Of a stretch of DNA of 64,000 bases, positions 53,281 through 61,962 are shown piece by piece (within the stretch, counting starts at the first letter, position 1; every line of letters begins with the position of its first letter). Under the pieces are notes generated by a model, which saw only the letters and a list, made by a program, of their open reading frames with translations, ran no database searches and was not told where the DNA came from. The position numbers and the translations under genes were made by a program. Source of the stretch: Natranaerovirga pectinivora (GTDB lineage Bacteria; Bacillota; Clostridia; Lachnospirales; DSM-24629); assembly GCF_004342165.1 (NCBI RefSeq), contig NZ_SMAL01000013.1, positions 1-64,000 on the forward strand. Reading direction: 5' to 3'.

Positions 53281-54201
53281 ATGAATCCAATTATAGAAGT
53301 TAAAAATTTTACAAAAAAATACGGCGACTTTATAGCGGTTAATAATATATCCTTTGAAGTGGAAGAAGGAAGTATTTTTGCTTTTCTAGGACCAAATGGC
53401 GCAGGAAAAAGTACAACGATTAATACATTATGTACTATTTTCGAAAAAACCTCAGGGACTCTTTTAATTGATGGAAAAGATATTACAGAACAAAAAAGTG
53501 AAGCCAGAGCAGCAATAGGCGTTGTCTTTCAAGAGTCTACATTAGATGTGAAAATGACTATAGAAGAAAATTTGAAAATGCATTGTGTTTTTTATAATAT
53601 ACCTAAAAAAGAAGTGGAAGAGCGTATACAATTTGTTCTAAAATTAGTAGATCTATTAGATGAAAGGAAAAAAATCGTTGGTGCTTTGTCTGGCGGCATG
53701 AAAAGACGTGTGGAGATTGCCAGGGGATTAATTCATTACCCCAAGGTGTTGTTCTTAGATGAGCCAACAACAGGACTTGATCCCCAAACAAGAGCGCACA
53801 TATGGGAATACATATTAAAACTTCAGAAAGAAAGAAACATTACAATCTTTCTTACAACCCACTATATGGAAGAAGCAGAAATATGCCATAAGGTAGCAAT
53901 CATTGATGGTGGTGTTATTGTAGCATATGATACGCCTTATGCTTTGAAAAAAAAGCATACTAAAGATAAAGCTTATATCACAACAAAAGAGCCAATGGCC
54001 CTTGAAAATGTATTAAGCCAGTATTCTTTAAGTTATATTAAAAAAGAAGGGTATTACAGAGTGGAAGTAGAATATTTAGAACCTTTGTTAGAAGTACTCA
54101 GCCAACATAAAGAACATATTACCAATATAGAAATAAAAAAAGGCACTTTTAATGATGTCTTTTTAGAGATAACAGGTAAGACCATACGAGAGGAGGCTTA
54201 A
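53281..54201 (+). CDS. ABC transporter ATP-binding protein, DrrA type
   Basis: 306 residues from ATG 53281, nine bases after AGGAG; ATG 53275 is too close to it. Walker A GPNGAGKSTTINTL, Q-loop FQESTLD, signature LSGGMKRRVEIARGL, Walker B LFLDEPTTGLDPQTR and H-loop THYMEEAE, with the about 75-residue C-terminal extension of DrrA/NodI-like drug exporters. It pairs with the permease encoded three bases downstream. Probably exports a hydrophobic compound or antibiotic. Confidence 0.92.
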   Translation: MNPIIEVKNFTKKYGDFIAVNNISFEVEEGSIFAFLGPNGAGKSTTINTLCTIFEKTSGTLLIDGKDITEQKSEARAAIGVVFQESTLDVKMTIEENLKMHCVFYNIPKKEVEERIQFVLKLVDLLDERKKIVGALSGGMKRRVEIARGLIHYPKVLFLDEPTTGLDPQTRAHIWEYILKLQKERNITIFLTTHYMEEAEICHKVAIIDGGVIVAYDTPYALKKKHTKDKAYITTKEPMALENVLSQYSLSYIKKEGYYRVEVEYLEPLLEVLSQHKEHITNIEIKKGTFNDVFLEITGKTIREEA

Positions 54202-54204
54202 ATC

Positions 54205-55041
54205 TTGAATACAGTAATTGCATTATGGATTAGAGGCTTAAAAGCCTTTGTAAGAAATAAAACAGGATTGATTTTTTCATTGGTATTTCCATTTTTCTTT
54301 GTGTATGTATTTGGAGCAATTTTTAAGACAGACTTTATTGAGAATCCTATAGCCTATATGCTATCAGGGGTCATTATAGTAACGGTATTTGAAAGTGCTC
54401 TTAGTTTAGCATCAGGAACAGTGGATGATATGGTTAGTGGATTTATGAAAGAAGTGTTGGTTTCACCTACAAAAAGAATTGCTGTTGCAATGGGACAATT
54501 GCTTTCAGCGGCAACTGTATCAACAGTACAAGGGATTATGATATTGATTGTAGGTTTATTTATTGGCATTGAGTTTACTTCTTGGATAACCCCATTATAT
54601 GTTCTTTTATCAATGATTTGCATTGGAATCGTTTTTTCTGGTGTTGGGCTATATATGGCCACAAAAGTTCGAAATGGTCAAACGTTCCAAATTATTAAGG
54701 CTGCAGTGACAATGCCACTTACATTTCTTTCAGGGGCCTATATTCCTTTATCCATGTTGCCAGGTACCCTTAGATATGTTGCATATCTAAATCCAATGAC
54801 CTATGCCACTGCATTTTTTCGTATGATTGTATTAGAAAAAACCCATTTATCAATAGAAGAATTGGTAAGAGAAGAATTGGTTGTACAAATAAATGGTTTT
54901 GTTGTAACACCCTTTTTGACATTTGTTATTATTGTTTGTATTGGACTAATTTTTTTAACCCTATCAACGATCTCTTTTACCAAAACAGATTTTTCTAGAG
55001 TTAGCAGAAGTGATACAGATGCCAATAGCTTATGGGGATAA
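54205..55041 (+). CDS. ABC-2 type permease, DrrB type
   Basis: 278 residues with TTG start (GAGGAGG eight bases upstream). Six hydrophobic helices; ABC-2 membrane domain with FPFFFVYVFGAIF, FMKEVLVSPTKRIAVAMGQLL and FLSGAYIPLSMLPGTLRYVAYLNPMTY, the family signature. It forms an exporter with the ATPase just upstream. A strong terminator ends the two-gene operon. Next to a Vat-type acetyltransferase gene, consistent with a drug-resistance neighbourhood. Confidence 0.9.
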   Translation: MNTVIALWIRGLKAFVRNKTGLIFSLVFPFFFVYVFGAIFKTDFIENPIAYMLSGVIIVTVFESALSLASGTVDDMVSGFMKEVLVSPTKRIAVAMGQLLSAATVSTVQGIMILIVGLFIGIEFTSWITPLYVLLSMICIGIVFSGVGLYMATKVRNGQTFQIIKAAVTMPLTFLSGAYIPLSMLPGTLRYVAYLNPMTYATAFFRMIVLEKTHLSIEELVREELVVQINGFVVTPFLTFVIIVCIGLIFLTLSTISFTKTDFSRVSRSDTDANSLWG

Positions 55042-55052
55042 CATTAAAAGTT

Positions 55053-55087
55053 AAAAGGAAGATGGTTAAATGAACCACCTTCCTTTT
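55053..55087 (+). terminator. Terminator of the drrAB-like operon
   Basis: AAGGAAG-A-TGGTT, loop AAATG, AACCA-C-CTTCCTT and a T-run; one internal mismatch. Confidence 0.85.
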
Positions 55088-55113
55088 TAAGAATTAGAAA
55101 GGAGAATAACTCT

Positions 55114-55746
55114 ATGCCTGGGCCAGATAAGAAAAAATTATATCCAAATGAAAATATAAGGACAGTTTGCTTTATAAGTAATTTACCTAAAAGACCTAAT
55201 GTTGAAATTGGAGATTACACCTATTATAGTGATAATAAAAAATCTCCCGAGAGATTTTACGAAAACATAGAGCATCATTATGAATTCTTAGGAGATAAGT
55301 TGATAATAGGAAAATTCTGCGCTATTGCTGAGGGAATAAAGTTTGTTATGAATGGAGCCAACCACAAAATGGATGGTATTACAACCTACCCTTTTAATAT
55401 CTTTGGTGGTGGTTGGGAAAAGGTTACTCCAACAGTAGAAGATTTACCATTTAAGGGTGATACAGTAATTGGTAATGATGTATGGATAGGCCAAAATGTT
55501 ACTATCATGCCAGGGATTAAAGTAGGGGATGGTGCCATTATTGCAGCCAATTCAACTGTAGTAAAAAATATTGAGCCCTATAGTATTTATGGAGGAAACC
55601 CAGCTAAATTTATCAAAAAGCGTTTTGATGATGAAAAGATAGCATTTTTGTTAAAGATACAATGGTGGGATTGGGATGAAAGTAGAATTTTTGATAACCT
55701 TGAACTATTAGTATCAGGGGATGGGCTGGAACAATTAATGAGTTAA
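55114..55746 (+). CDS. Vat-type xenobiotic O-acetyltransferase (streptogramin A acetyltransferase family)
   Basis: 210 residues, the Vat length. Left-handed beta-helix with hexapeptide repeats (GDTVIGNDVWIGQNVTIMPG, VGDGAIIAANS). The segment MNGANHKMDGITTYPFNIFG contains the catalytic His and the loop seen in Vat enzymes; GGNPAKFIKKRF and WWDWDESRI close the domain. It resembles VatD-type proteins over its whole length. It probably acetylates streptogramin A-like drugs or a related hydroxyl compound. RBS AAAGGAG. Substrate not proven. Confidence 0.87.
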   Translation: MPGPDKKKLYPNENIRTVCFISNLPKRPNVEIGDYTYYSDNKKSPERFYENIEHHYEFLGDKLIIGKFCAIAEGIKFVMNGANHKMDGITTYPFNIFGGGWEKVTPTVEDLPFKGDTVIGNDVWIGQNVTIMPGIKVGDGAIIAANSTVVKNIEPYSIYGGNPAKFIKKRFDDEKIAFLLKIQWWDWDESRIFDNLELLVSGDGLEQLMS

Positions 55747-55773
55747 AAATTTGCGATCCTATTAGATAAAGAT

Positions 55774-55809
55774 AGAAAGGCCCTCAGACTAAGGTTTGAG
55801 GGCCTTTCT
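55774..55809. terminator. Hairpin after the Vat-type gene
   Basis: AGAAAGGCCCTCA (55774-55786), loop of 10, TGAGGGCCTTTCT (55797-55809): a perfect 13-bp stem. It has the CTCAGACTAAGGTTTGAG core shared by other terminators here. No T-run beyond the stem. Confidence 0.8.
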
Positions 55810-55836
55810 ATCCATTGTAGTGACAATCTAATTATA

Positions 55837-55879
55837 TTGACAATAAAATAATATTATAGTATTATATTACCAATGGTAA
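55837..55879 (+). promoter_or_regulatory. TetR promoter and operator
   Basis: TTGACA (55837-55842), 17 bp, TATTAT (55860-55865), then TTACC-AAT-GGTAA (55867-55879). The architecture matches 37222-37277 base for base in spacing. Probably autoregulated by the TetR protein that starts 20 bases downstream. Confidence 0.8.
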
Positions 55880-55898
55880 TTAAAGTGAGGTTGAAAAT

Positions 55899-56495
55899 GT
55901 GAAGACAAGAAAAAAACAAATAGATAAAGATTTAATAATAGAGACTACGTTGGCTTTAATAGAAAAAAATGAAGGATTAAAGGATGTTAATTTAAGGGGC
56001 ATTGCTAAAGCAATTGGATGTGCTCATACCAATCTATATAATTATTTTCAAAGCTTTAATGAAATTATTTGGGAGGCATTGGGTCGTGTTATTTTAAAAA
56101 TGATTGCATATGTGGAAACTAATGTAGGTTCTGAAATAGAAGACGATGAAAAGATATTTATGCTTTTTGCTTCGGTAATAGACTTTTCGATGGATCATCC
56201 CGGTTGGTTTAGATTAATGTGGCTGGAAGAAATAGATGGAGAACCACCTAATGAAGTAATACAAATACTATCTATGCCTGGTGAGGGGTTAAAGGGTGCA
56301 CTAATGAAAGCAAGTGGTAACAAACTTACCGAGGAGAGGGCCATAATAATTGAAGACATATTATACACTTATATTCACGGAGAACTATGTAAATGGATTA
56401 ATAATCGTAGTTTTACAAATAACCCACAAGAAACTAAAGAAAAGTGGTTGTCTAATCTTAAGGAATTATATAGTTTGCTAATGGATAGAGGATAA
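55899..56495 (+). CDS. TetR family transcriptional regulator
   Basis: 198 residues with GTG start (GAGG nine bases upstream). N-terminal TetR helix-turn-helix (VNLRGIAKAIGCAHTNLYNYFQSFNEIIWEAL, about 25-60); C-terminal ligand domain of TetR_C_33/WHG-like type (FSMDHPGWFRLMW). It is preceded by a TTACCnnnGGTAA operator, also found twice before the membrane-protein gene at 37332. Probably represses itself, the flavodoxin gene downstream and that distant gene. Confidence 0.88.
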   Translation: MKTRKKQIDKDLIIETTLALIEKNEGLKDVNLRGIAKAIGCAHTNLYNYFQSFNEIIWEALGRVILKMIAYVETNVGSEIEDDEKIFMLFASVIDFSMDHPGWFRLMWLEEIDGEPPNEVIQILSMPGEGLKGALMKASGNKLTEERAIIIEDILYTYIHGELCKWINNRSFTNNPQETKEKWLSNLKELYSLLMDRG

Positions 56496-56551
56496 AAAAG
56501 AATATAAAAGTAAAGGTAAAGTGTTTATTAATATGAAAAGGAGAGATTATT

Positions 56552-57106
56552 ATGGCATCAATACTACTCATATACAAATCAAAAACAGGGTTTACAAAAA
56601 AATATGTGGATTGGATTACTGAATCCATTACTTGTGAGACAATATCATTGGAACAAATAGAAAGTGTAGATATTAATAATTATGACATTATTATTTATGG
56701 TGCAGGTATGCATGCTAGCCGAATACAAGGAATCAAGAAATTTAAAGATAAAGTAATGGATTTAGAAAATAAAAAAATAGTTGTTTTTATAACAGGGGCA
56801 TCACCTTGTGAAGAAGAAATTGTCTCAGAAGTAAAAAAGAACAACTTTTCAGCAGATGAATTAGGTAAAATAAAGATTTTCTATTTTCAAAGTGGATTAA
56901 ACTACGAAAAAATGGGATTTGGTGATAAAAGCATAATGAAAATTTATAGCACAGTGTTAAAATTTAAAAATAACAAGTCAGATATAGAAGAAGGAGCGAG
57001 TAAAGCTATTTTAGAATCATATGATTATTCTAGCAAAGAATATATTAAGCCTATGGTTGAATACTTAAATGAACTTATTAATAATATTATAACTGAAAAG
57101 GTTTAG
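56552..57106 (+). CDS. Flavodoxin domain protein (HemG-like)
   Basis: 184 residues. Flavodoxin fold with SILLIYKSKTGFTKKYVDWI (FMN phosphate loop), DIIIYGAGMHASRIQG and VVFITGASPCEEEI. It fits the Flavodoxin_5/HemG-like group rather than classical electron-transfer flavodoxins. RBS AAAAGGAG. It follows the TetR gene by 56 bases, so it is probably in the same operon. Role in redox or stress response is an inference. Confidence 0.87.
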   Translation: MASILLIYKSKTGFTKKYVDWITESITCETISLEQIESVDINNYDIIIYGAGMHASRIQGIKKFKDKVMDLENKKIVVFITGASPCEEEIVSEVKKNNFSADELGKIKIFYFQSGLNYEKMGFGDKSIMKIYSTVLKFKNNKSDIEEGASKAILESYDYSSKEYIKPMVEYLNELINNIITEKV

Positions 57107-57127
57107 ATATGGTTAGAGTAGTTAAAA

Positions 57128-57974
57128 AAGACAAGGGGACGTTTCTGTTGTCTTCTCTAATAATCAATGGTATACTACACTAGAGGTGATAAAATATGCC
57201 AAGGCAAGCAAGAAAACGAAGTGGGACAGGAATTTATCATATCATGCTAAGAGGTATCGATAAAAGAAATATATTTCTTGATGATGAGGACAGAAATATA
57301 TTCATAGAGAAAATAAAAAAGGCAAAAGAAAAAGCAAACTTCGAAATTTATGCTTATTGCCTAATGGACAATCATATTCATTTACTGATAATGGAAAGTG
57401 AAGATATTGGAACTAGTATTAAAAGAATAACCGTTGGGTATGTGACATGGCATAATAATAAATATGGAAGAACAGGGCACTTATTTCAAAATAGATATAA
57501 CAGCGAAGTAGTTGAATCGGAGTCCTATTTACTTACAGTTTTAAGATACATTCATCAAAATCCTGTAAAGGCAAGAATGGTAGATAAAGCGGAGCAGTAT
57601 ATATGGAGTAGCTATAAAGAATATGAATTGGTTTACCAACAAAAAGAAACATTCATAAATGATAGAGTAGTTAAGAACTACTTTAAAAAGATATGTGATT
57701 TTAAAGTCTATATAAACGAAAAAAATAATGATCAGTGTATGGATTATCATGATAAAATAAAATACACAGATAATCAACTAAAAGGTAAATTAGATCAAGA
57801 AGGTATAATAGAGAAAATAAAAGAAGAAGTTGATATAGATGTAAGAAACGAAATTATAAAAGAAATATATGAGGAACTTGGGGTTAGTATACGTCAATTG
57901 GGGAGAGTTTTAGGACTTGGTAAGGCAATTGTAGAGAAAGCTTTGAGGTGACATTAGAAACGTCCCTAAGTCTT
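57128..57974 (+). mobile_element. Intact RAYT (REP-associated tyrosine transposase) element
   Basis: About 847 bp. Left end hairpin AAGACAA (57128-57134), GGGGACGTTTCTG, TTGTCTT (57148-57154). The right end AGAAACGTCCCTAAGTCTT (57956-57974) is an inverted copy of AAGACAAGGGGACGTTTCT with three differences (two against the consensus right end). It encloses one gene (57196-57951), whose stop overlaps the right end motif. No target duplication was seen. It is the most complete member of a family with at least eight further copies or fragments in this window. Confidence 0.88.
57196..57951 (+). CDS. REP-associated tyrosine transposase (Y1_Tnp, IS200-like)
   Basis: 251 residues. The Y1 transposase core has the metal-binding HUH motif as DNHIHLLIM (H60, H62) and the probable catalytic Tyr in LRYIHQNPVKARMV (Y118). 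The N-terminus MPRQARKRSGTGIYHIMLRG is typical of RAYTs. The C-terminal LGVSIRQLGRVLGLG resembles a small helix-turn-helix. HUH enzymes nick single-stranded DNA beside hairpins and join the 5' end to Tyr. The gene lies within hairpin/inverted-repeat ends; seven other loci carry decayed pieces of it. RBS GAGGTGAT. No obvious defect, so it may be active. Confidence 0.93.
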   Translation: MPRQARKRSGTGIYHIMLRGIDKRNIFLDDEDRNIFIEKIKKAKEKANFEIYAYCLMDNHIHLLIMESEDIGTSIKRITVGYVTWHNNKYGRTGHLFQNRYNSEVVESESYLLTVLRYIHQNPVKARMVDKAEQYIWSSYKEYELVYQQKETFINDRVVKNYFKKICDFKVYINEKNNDQCMDYHDKIKYTDNQLKGKLDQEGIIEKIKEEVDIDVRNEIIKEIYEELGVSIRQLGRVLGLGKAIVEKALR

Positions 57975-58006
57975 GTTGTTGGGGATTCATTAGAGGAGGA
58001 CATATT

Positions 58007-59131
58007 ATGAAAATTTCAAAGAAAGATGCATTGATGTGGTTTGAATTTTTTTCGATTTTATCAGAGGATGAGGAAATTATGGTAAAGCAACAAGAAATCA
58101 TTTACTCTACCTTTGCACAAATTGAGGCAGCCATAGATCATAGAAATGACACATTAATGTCGGAAATTAAAAGTTTAAAAACATTGGAGAATAGAACTAT
58201 TTATGTGGGGAATGAAAGCAAATTCCCTAAAGGATGTTCTTCTTGTCTTTTGGGAAGCGGCTTGAGTGCAATTAGGAAAACCAACAAATGTAACATAGAG
58301 TGTAAGTTCTGTTATAATTATGGAGGACTAGATGATATTCCTCCAGTTGGCGAAGGTATGTGGGAAATAGGAGGAACAAAATTTTATGAGAAAGATATTG
58401 ATTTACTTCTTTCGATCTACCAGAAACCCACTGGCATTTCCTATGTTTATTTAGAGCCATTCATGGAAATTGAGAAATATTATTCGGTAATAAAGAAATT
58501 TAGTGATGCAGGGATTCATCAACATCTATATACAAATGGCACACTAGCAACGGAAGAGACTTTGAAAGCATTAGGTGAAGCCGGCCTTAATGAGATACGA
58601 TTCAATCTGGGTGCGGCTAATTGTTCTGACAAAGTCATTAAAAATATCGCCATAGCTAAAAAATATATAAAAAATGTAGGTATTGAAACGCCAATGACAC
58701 CTGAATTTTTCCAGGCTTTTTTTAAGAAAAAAGAAAAAATTTTAGCTACAAAACTGGATTTTATCAATTGTGCAGAATTACATTTAAATGAGAATAACAT
58801 AGATAATTATCGTGGGGAAAACATGTATATTTCCAGACATGGCTATATATCTCCAACTTGGAGTAGGGAATTAACCCTGAAATTCATGAAAATAGCTGAT
58901 GAGGAAAATTGGGATATAGCAGTTCATGATTGCTCAAACCATACAAAATTTGCGAGAAGTTTGAATTTGAGCAGTAAAGAGGGTAAATGGTTCGGAGCCA
59001 GTAATTATGCCTGTGAGTTTTCCAAGATACCATACCAAGTATTTTTGCCAATACTTCGTGATGAGAATTTTAAATTTTTAAGTGAAGAAGAATTGCCTGA
59101 CGGCTATAAAGCAGGGGAAATGATTTTTTAG
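58007..59131 (+). CDS. Radical SAM protein of unknown function
   Basis: 374 residues. Radical SAM motif KCNIECKFCYNYGG (C95, C99, C102), preceded by CSSC (about C77, C80) that could bind a second cluster or metal. GVGEGMW..., HLYTNGTL and EIRFNLGA follow the usual TIM-barrel order. The C-terminal part has HDCSNHTKFARSLN and further cysteines (NYACEF). It may modify a peptide or other substrate; none is encoded beside it. RBS AGAGGAGG, 32 bases after the RAYT element. Confidence 0.85.
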   Translation: MKISKKDALMWFEFFSILSEDEEIMVKQQEIIYSTFAQIEAAIDHRNDTLMSEIKSLKTLENRTIYVGNESKFPKGCSSCLLGSGLSAIRKTNKCNIECKFCYNYGGLDDIPPVGEGMWEIGGTKFYEKDIDLLLSIYQKPTGISYVYLEPFMEIEKYYSVIKKFSDAGIHQHLYTNGTLATEETLKALGEAGLNEIRFNLGAANCSDKVIKNIAIAKKYIKNVGIETPMTPEFFQAFFKKKEKILATKLDFINCAELHLNENNIDNYRGENMYISRHGYISPTWSRELTLKFMKIADEENWDIAVHDCSNHTKFARSLNLSSKEGKWFGASNYACEFSKIPYQVFLPILRDENFKFLSEEELPDGYKAGEMIF

Positions 59132-59208
59132 ATACCCCATAGAAATAAGGGTTTAACATGCTAAACTTAACAGCTTCAGTAGTCCTCTGCATTCCTAGTG
59201 TTATATAG

Positions 59209-59403
59209 GAATATAACCATTGTGATAAGGTAGGGGGTGGAGTTACTATCAACGATATTGACTATGTCAATAGTAGTGGCCATCCACCTAGAATAGTGGG
59301 TTTTGTTTTAGAAGGAGAAGTTGAGCTTACGGGAGAGCTTTTTTATAGTGAATACTTTGGGAGCATAGCCCTATCCATTACTGATAATAGTATTTTTCCT
59401 TAA
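59209..59403 (+). pseudogene. Possible gene remnant
   Basis: Within the 526-base gap after the radical SAM gene, a start-less open frame of 64 codons encodes GGGVTINDIDYVNSSGHPPR, IVGFVLEGEVELTGELFYSE and FGSIALSITDNSIFP. It looks protein-like, but no family is recognised. Downstream, ACTCCC... (about 59449) pairs with GGGGAGT (about 59498), then TTTTG, a weak terminator-like hairpin. The rest of the gap holds nothing. Confidence 0.35.
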
Positions 59404-59587
59404 AGCCATTAACGACTTAAAGTTGCAACGGGGTAAATAATGTATACTCCCTTTGTAGTAGACTGTTAAAAAAATATAACGGTTTACTATGAGGGGAGTT
59501 TTGTTATAACCAGAAAGTATAAGGAATTATATGAAATTAAGAGCAGTTGTTGAAGATTATGTCATACTATTTTAGTTTTAAAAACAA

Positions 59588-59643
59588 TTGACAGAAAAAA
59601 ATCAAACTGTTATACTGTTATAGATGTATATAACAGTATAACA
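59588..59643 (+). promoter_or_regulatory. Promoter with 15-bp perfect palindromic operator
   Basis: TTGACA (59588-59593), 17 bp, TATACT (59611-59616). TGTTATACTGTTATA (59608-59622), GATGTA, TATAACAGTATAACA (59629-59643) is a perfect 15-bp inverted repeat covering the -10 and start region. The second arm touches the RBS AAGGAGG. It is probably the operator of the GntR-type regulator encoded last in this operon. Confidence 0.85.
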
Positions 59644-59657
59644 AGGAGGAAAATAGT

Positions 59658-60488
59658 ATGATTCAATGTAAAAATTTAACTTTCGGGTACAAAAAACAGC
59701 CGGTATATGATAACTTTAACTGGAATTTAACATCAGGAAGCATCTGTGGCCTTCTTGGTCCAAATGGTGCAGGTAAAACAACATTGTTTAAAATTTTAAC
59801 AGGATTGATGTTTCAGAGGGGGGGAGAAGTTTCTGTACTAGGTCATAATCCTAATAAGCGGGAAGAAAATTTTTATAAAAAATTGACGTATGTTGCGGAG
59901 GAACTTCCTTGCCCAAATATGAGCCCAAGGGAGTATGCAAGTATATGTGGACCACTATATCCAAATTTTTCTATAGAACGATTTGAGGAGCTTTGCCAAA
60001 GCTTTGAAGTTAATGAGAATAAGGATTTTTCAAATTATAGTGCCGGGGACCTTAGAAAGGCATGGCTATCGATTACTCTTTCCTGTAGAACAGAACTTAT
60101 TCTTCTAGATGAGCCGTCTAAGGGTCTTGATATAAATGCGCAGACTGTTTTACGAAAGGTTCTTGCTGAAACTGCTGCCGATGGGTCCACTATTATACTC
60201 TCCACCCATCATGTGCGAGAGGTAGAAGGTCTTTTAGATTATATAACTATAATTGACAGAGGGGGACATTTACGTCTTAATGCGGGGATAGAGAACCTAT
60301 ATAAGGAATATAGCTTAATACACAGCTTAACGAAAGAGCAGATTCCTACTGAATCCCTGGCATACCAAAGAAGGGCTACGGGATGGACGGCCCTGTTAAA
60401 AGAACCTTCAAATTCGCCACAGGATATTCCTTTAGAACTTTTGTTTACTGGTCTTTGTGGAAAGAAAAAGGAGGTTTCAAATGAATAG
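59658..60488 (+). CDS. ABC transporter ATP-binding protein (YtrB-like)
   Basis: 276 residues. Walker A GPNGAGKTTLFKIL (about 34-47), Walker B LILLDEPSKGLD and H-loop STHHVREVE. The signature reads YSAGDLRKAWL instead of LSGGQ, so the loop that contacts ATP is atypical, as in some YtrB/YhcH relatives. It overlaps the permease gene by eight bases. Three-gene operon: ATPase, permease, GntR-type regulator, related to ytr operons induced by cell-wall antibiotics; that function here is inferred. Confidence 0.88.
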   Translation: MIQCKNLTFGYKKQPVYDNFNWNLTSGSICGLLGPNGAGKTTLFKILTGLMFQRGGEVSVLGHNPNKREENFYKKLTYVAEELPCPNMSPREYASICGPLYPNFSIERFEELCQSFEVNENKDFSNYSAGDLRKAWLSITLSCRTELILLDEPSKGLDINAQTVLRKVLAETAADGSTIILSTHHVREVEGLLDYITIIDRGGHLRLNAGIENLYKEYSLIHSLTKEQIPTESLAYQRRATGWTALLKEPSNSPQDIPLELLFTGLCGKKKEVSNE

Positions 60489-61962
60489 AAAACGAAGTTT
60501 GAAAGTAAAGGAGATTTTTTCTTTTTTAGAGGTTGGCATTTTTTATTGGAGACTACTTATTCTTCCTTTTGCAGGAGTATTTCTTTTTGTTGTAAGTTTT
60601 AGTATAAGTGAAAATATTACTTTTGGAAAGGGTGTTCTATCCTTTAGTGCAACTTTTTATACCTTATTTCTTCTTATCTTAGGGGGATGGATTGGTTCTT
60701 TTGTTAGGGACAAAATTATTAATCGAAATGTCATAGATTTGATTCTATTATGGCCACTTAACAAAAGAAAAAAGTTATTTTGGATACAATTAAGAAGTAC
60801 TTGGATACCAGCAATTTTACTGATTTTAGGTGCAATGATAGGTGGCTATTTTTTAGAACCCAGTGCCCTAGGAATGCTTCTTAACTCTCTTCCTTACGGT
60901 TTGGCATTAGCATTTTTCCTAAGTGTTCTTATTTGGAAGGGATCTTATGATGTTACAGAGGTTGGAGATTTTGTTGGAAAAGTAAGTTATCGAGAGGAGA
61001 TAGGTTTGTCTTTACTAACCACTTTTCTATGTTTTAGTCCTATACTCCTTGAGCTTTTACCTTTTTATGTGCAGAATATGGTAAGTATTGGATTGCTGCT
61101 TATAGGATTCGTTTATAGAAAATCTTCAAAACACGAGATCCAAATAGGAGGTGGAGAGTGTAATCAAAGTAAATCCCCAGAAAACGGGAAACCTCAGGAT
61201 CTTAGTTTCTTAAAATCCATCAAAAACCCAATGTTTCGTTATTTTTATTATCTTGAATGGGACTATATTAAAAAGCCTATAAAATCCTACTTAATTAATA
61301 TAGCTGCAGTTTCTTTTATTGTCCTTATATACTACGCCTATACGGGATTGTTTTCATCAAATAACGATATATCTAACTTTCACAGGTCGTTATTTATTAG
61401 CTTATTAGTAAGTTATACTTCTGTGTTTATGCATCAAGGTGAGCAAATGATGAATAATGAAATGAAAATACTTCTTCCATTGTCTCCAATTAAAAAAGCA
61501 ATTACTCATCTTCTTAACCGGATTCTTCGACCAACAGCATATGCTTTTTTAAATATAATAGGAGTGGTCCTGATAATTGGTCTTTCACACCGAGGATTAT
61601 CTTTAATAATTCAACAACCCTATTTGCCTTATGGAAGCCTGATTTTAGAAATATTTATGTATACTTTGATGTTGTTACCTCTATCCATTGCTGCCTTTAG
61701 TTTGTTAGATTTTATATTAAAAGGGCTAATGGTTGTTATGCAAGGTTTAGGTTTTTTTAAGGTCTGTTCTTTGTTGAACAGAGGTACCTTCTTCTTTTAT
61801 TTTTTCCCCTTGCTCTTCTTAGTTGTAATGAGAGGCGAAGAGTTACCAAGAATTGAAATTTTTATAAGACATTCAGCTATCCCACTTTATCTAGGAGTAT
61901 TCGTCCTTAGTCAAATGGGCCTTTACTGGACAATGAAAAAGATCCAGGTGATCTCATCATGA
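60481..61962 (+). CDS. ABC transporter membrane protein
   Basis: 493 residues from ATG 60481 (AAGGAGG six bases upstream). About twelve hydrophobic segments, with helix pairs near 25-75, 95-160 and 265-490. No ABC-2 signature is obvious by eye. It is coupled to the ATPase upstream (8-bp overlap) and to the regulator downstream (4-bp overlap), which is the evidence for its role as permease. Family not named. Confidence 0.75.
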   Translation: MNRKRSLKVKEIFSFLEVGIFYWRLLILPFAGVFLFVVSFSISENITFGKGVLSFSATFYTLFLLILGGWIGSFVRDKIINRNVIDLILLWPLNKRKKLFWIQLRSTWIPAILLILGAMIGGYFLEPSALGMLLNSLPYGLALAFFLSVLIWKGSYDVTEVGDFVGKVSYREEIGLSLLTTFLCFSPILLELLPFYVQNMVSIGLLLIGFVYRKSSKHEIQIGGGECNQSKSPENGKPQDLSFLKSIKNPMFRYFYYLEWDYIKKPIKSYLINIAAVSFIVLIYYAYTGLFSSNNDISNFHRSLFISLLVSYTSVFMHQGEQMMNNEMKILLPLSPIKKAITHLLNRILRPTAYAFLNIIGVVLIIGLSHRGLSLIIQQPYLPYGSLILEIFMYTLMLLPLSIAAFSLLDFILKGLMVVMQGLGFFKVCSLLNRGTFFFYFFPLLFLVVMRGEELPRIEIFIRHSAIPLYLGVFVLSQMGLYWTMKKIQVISS

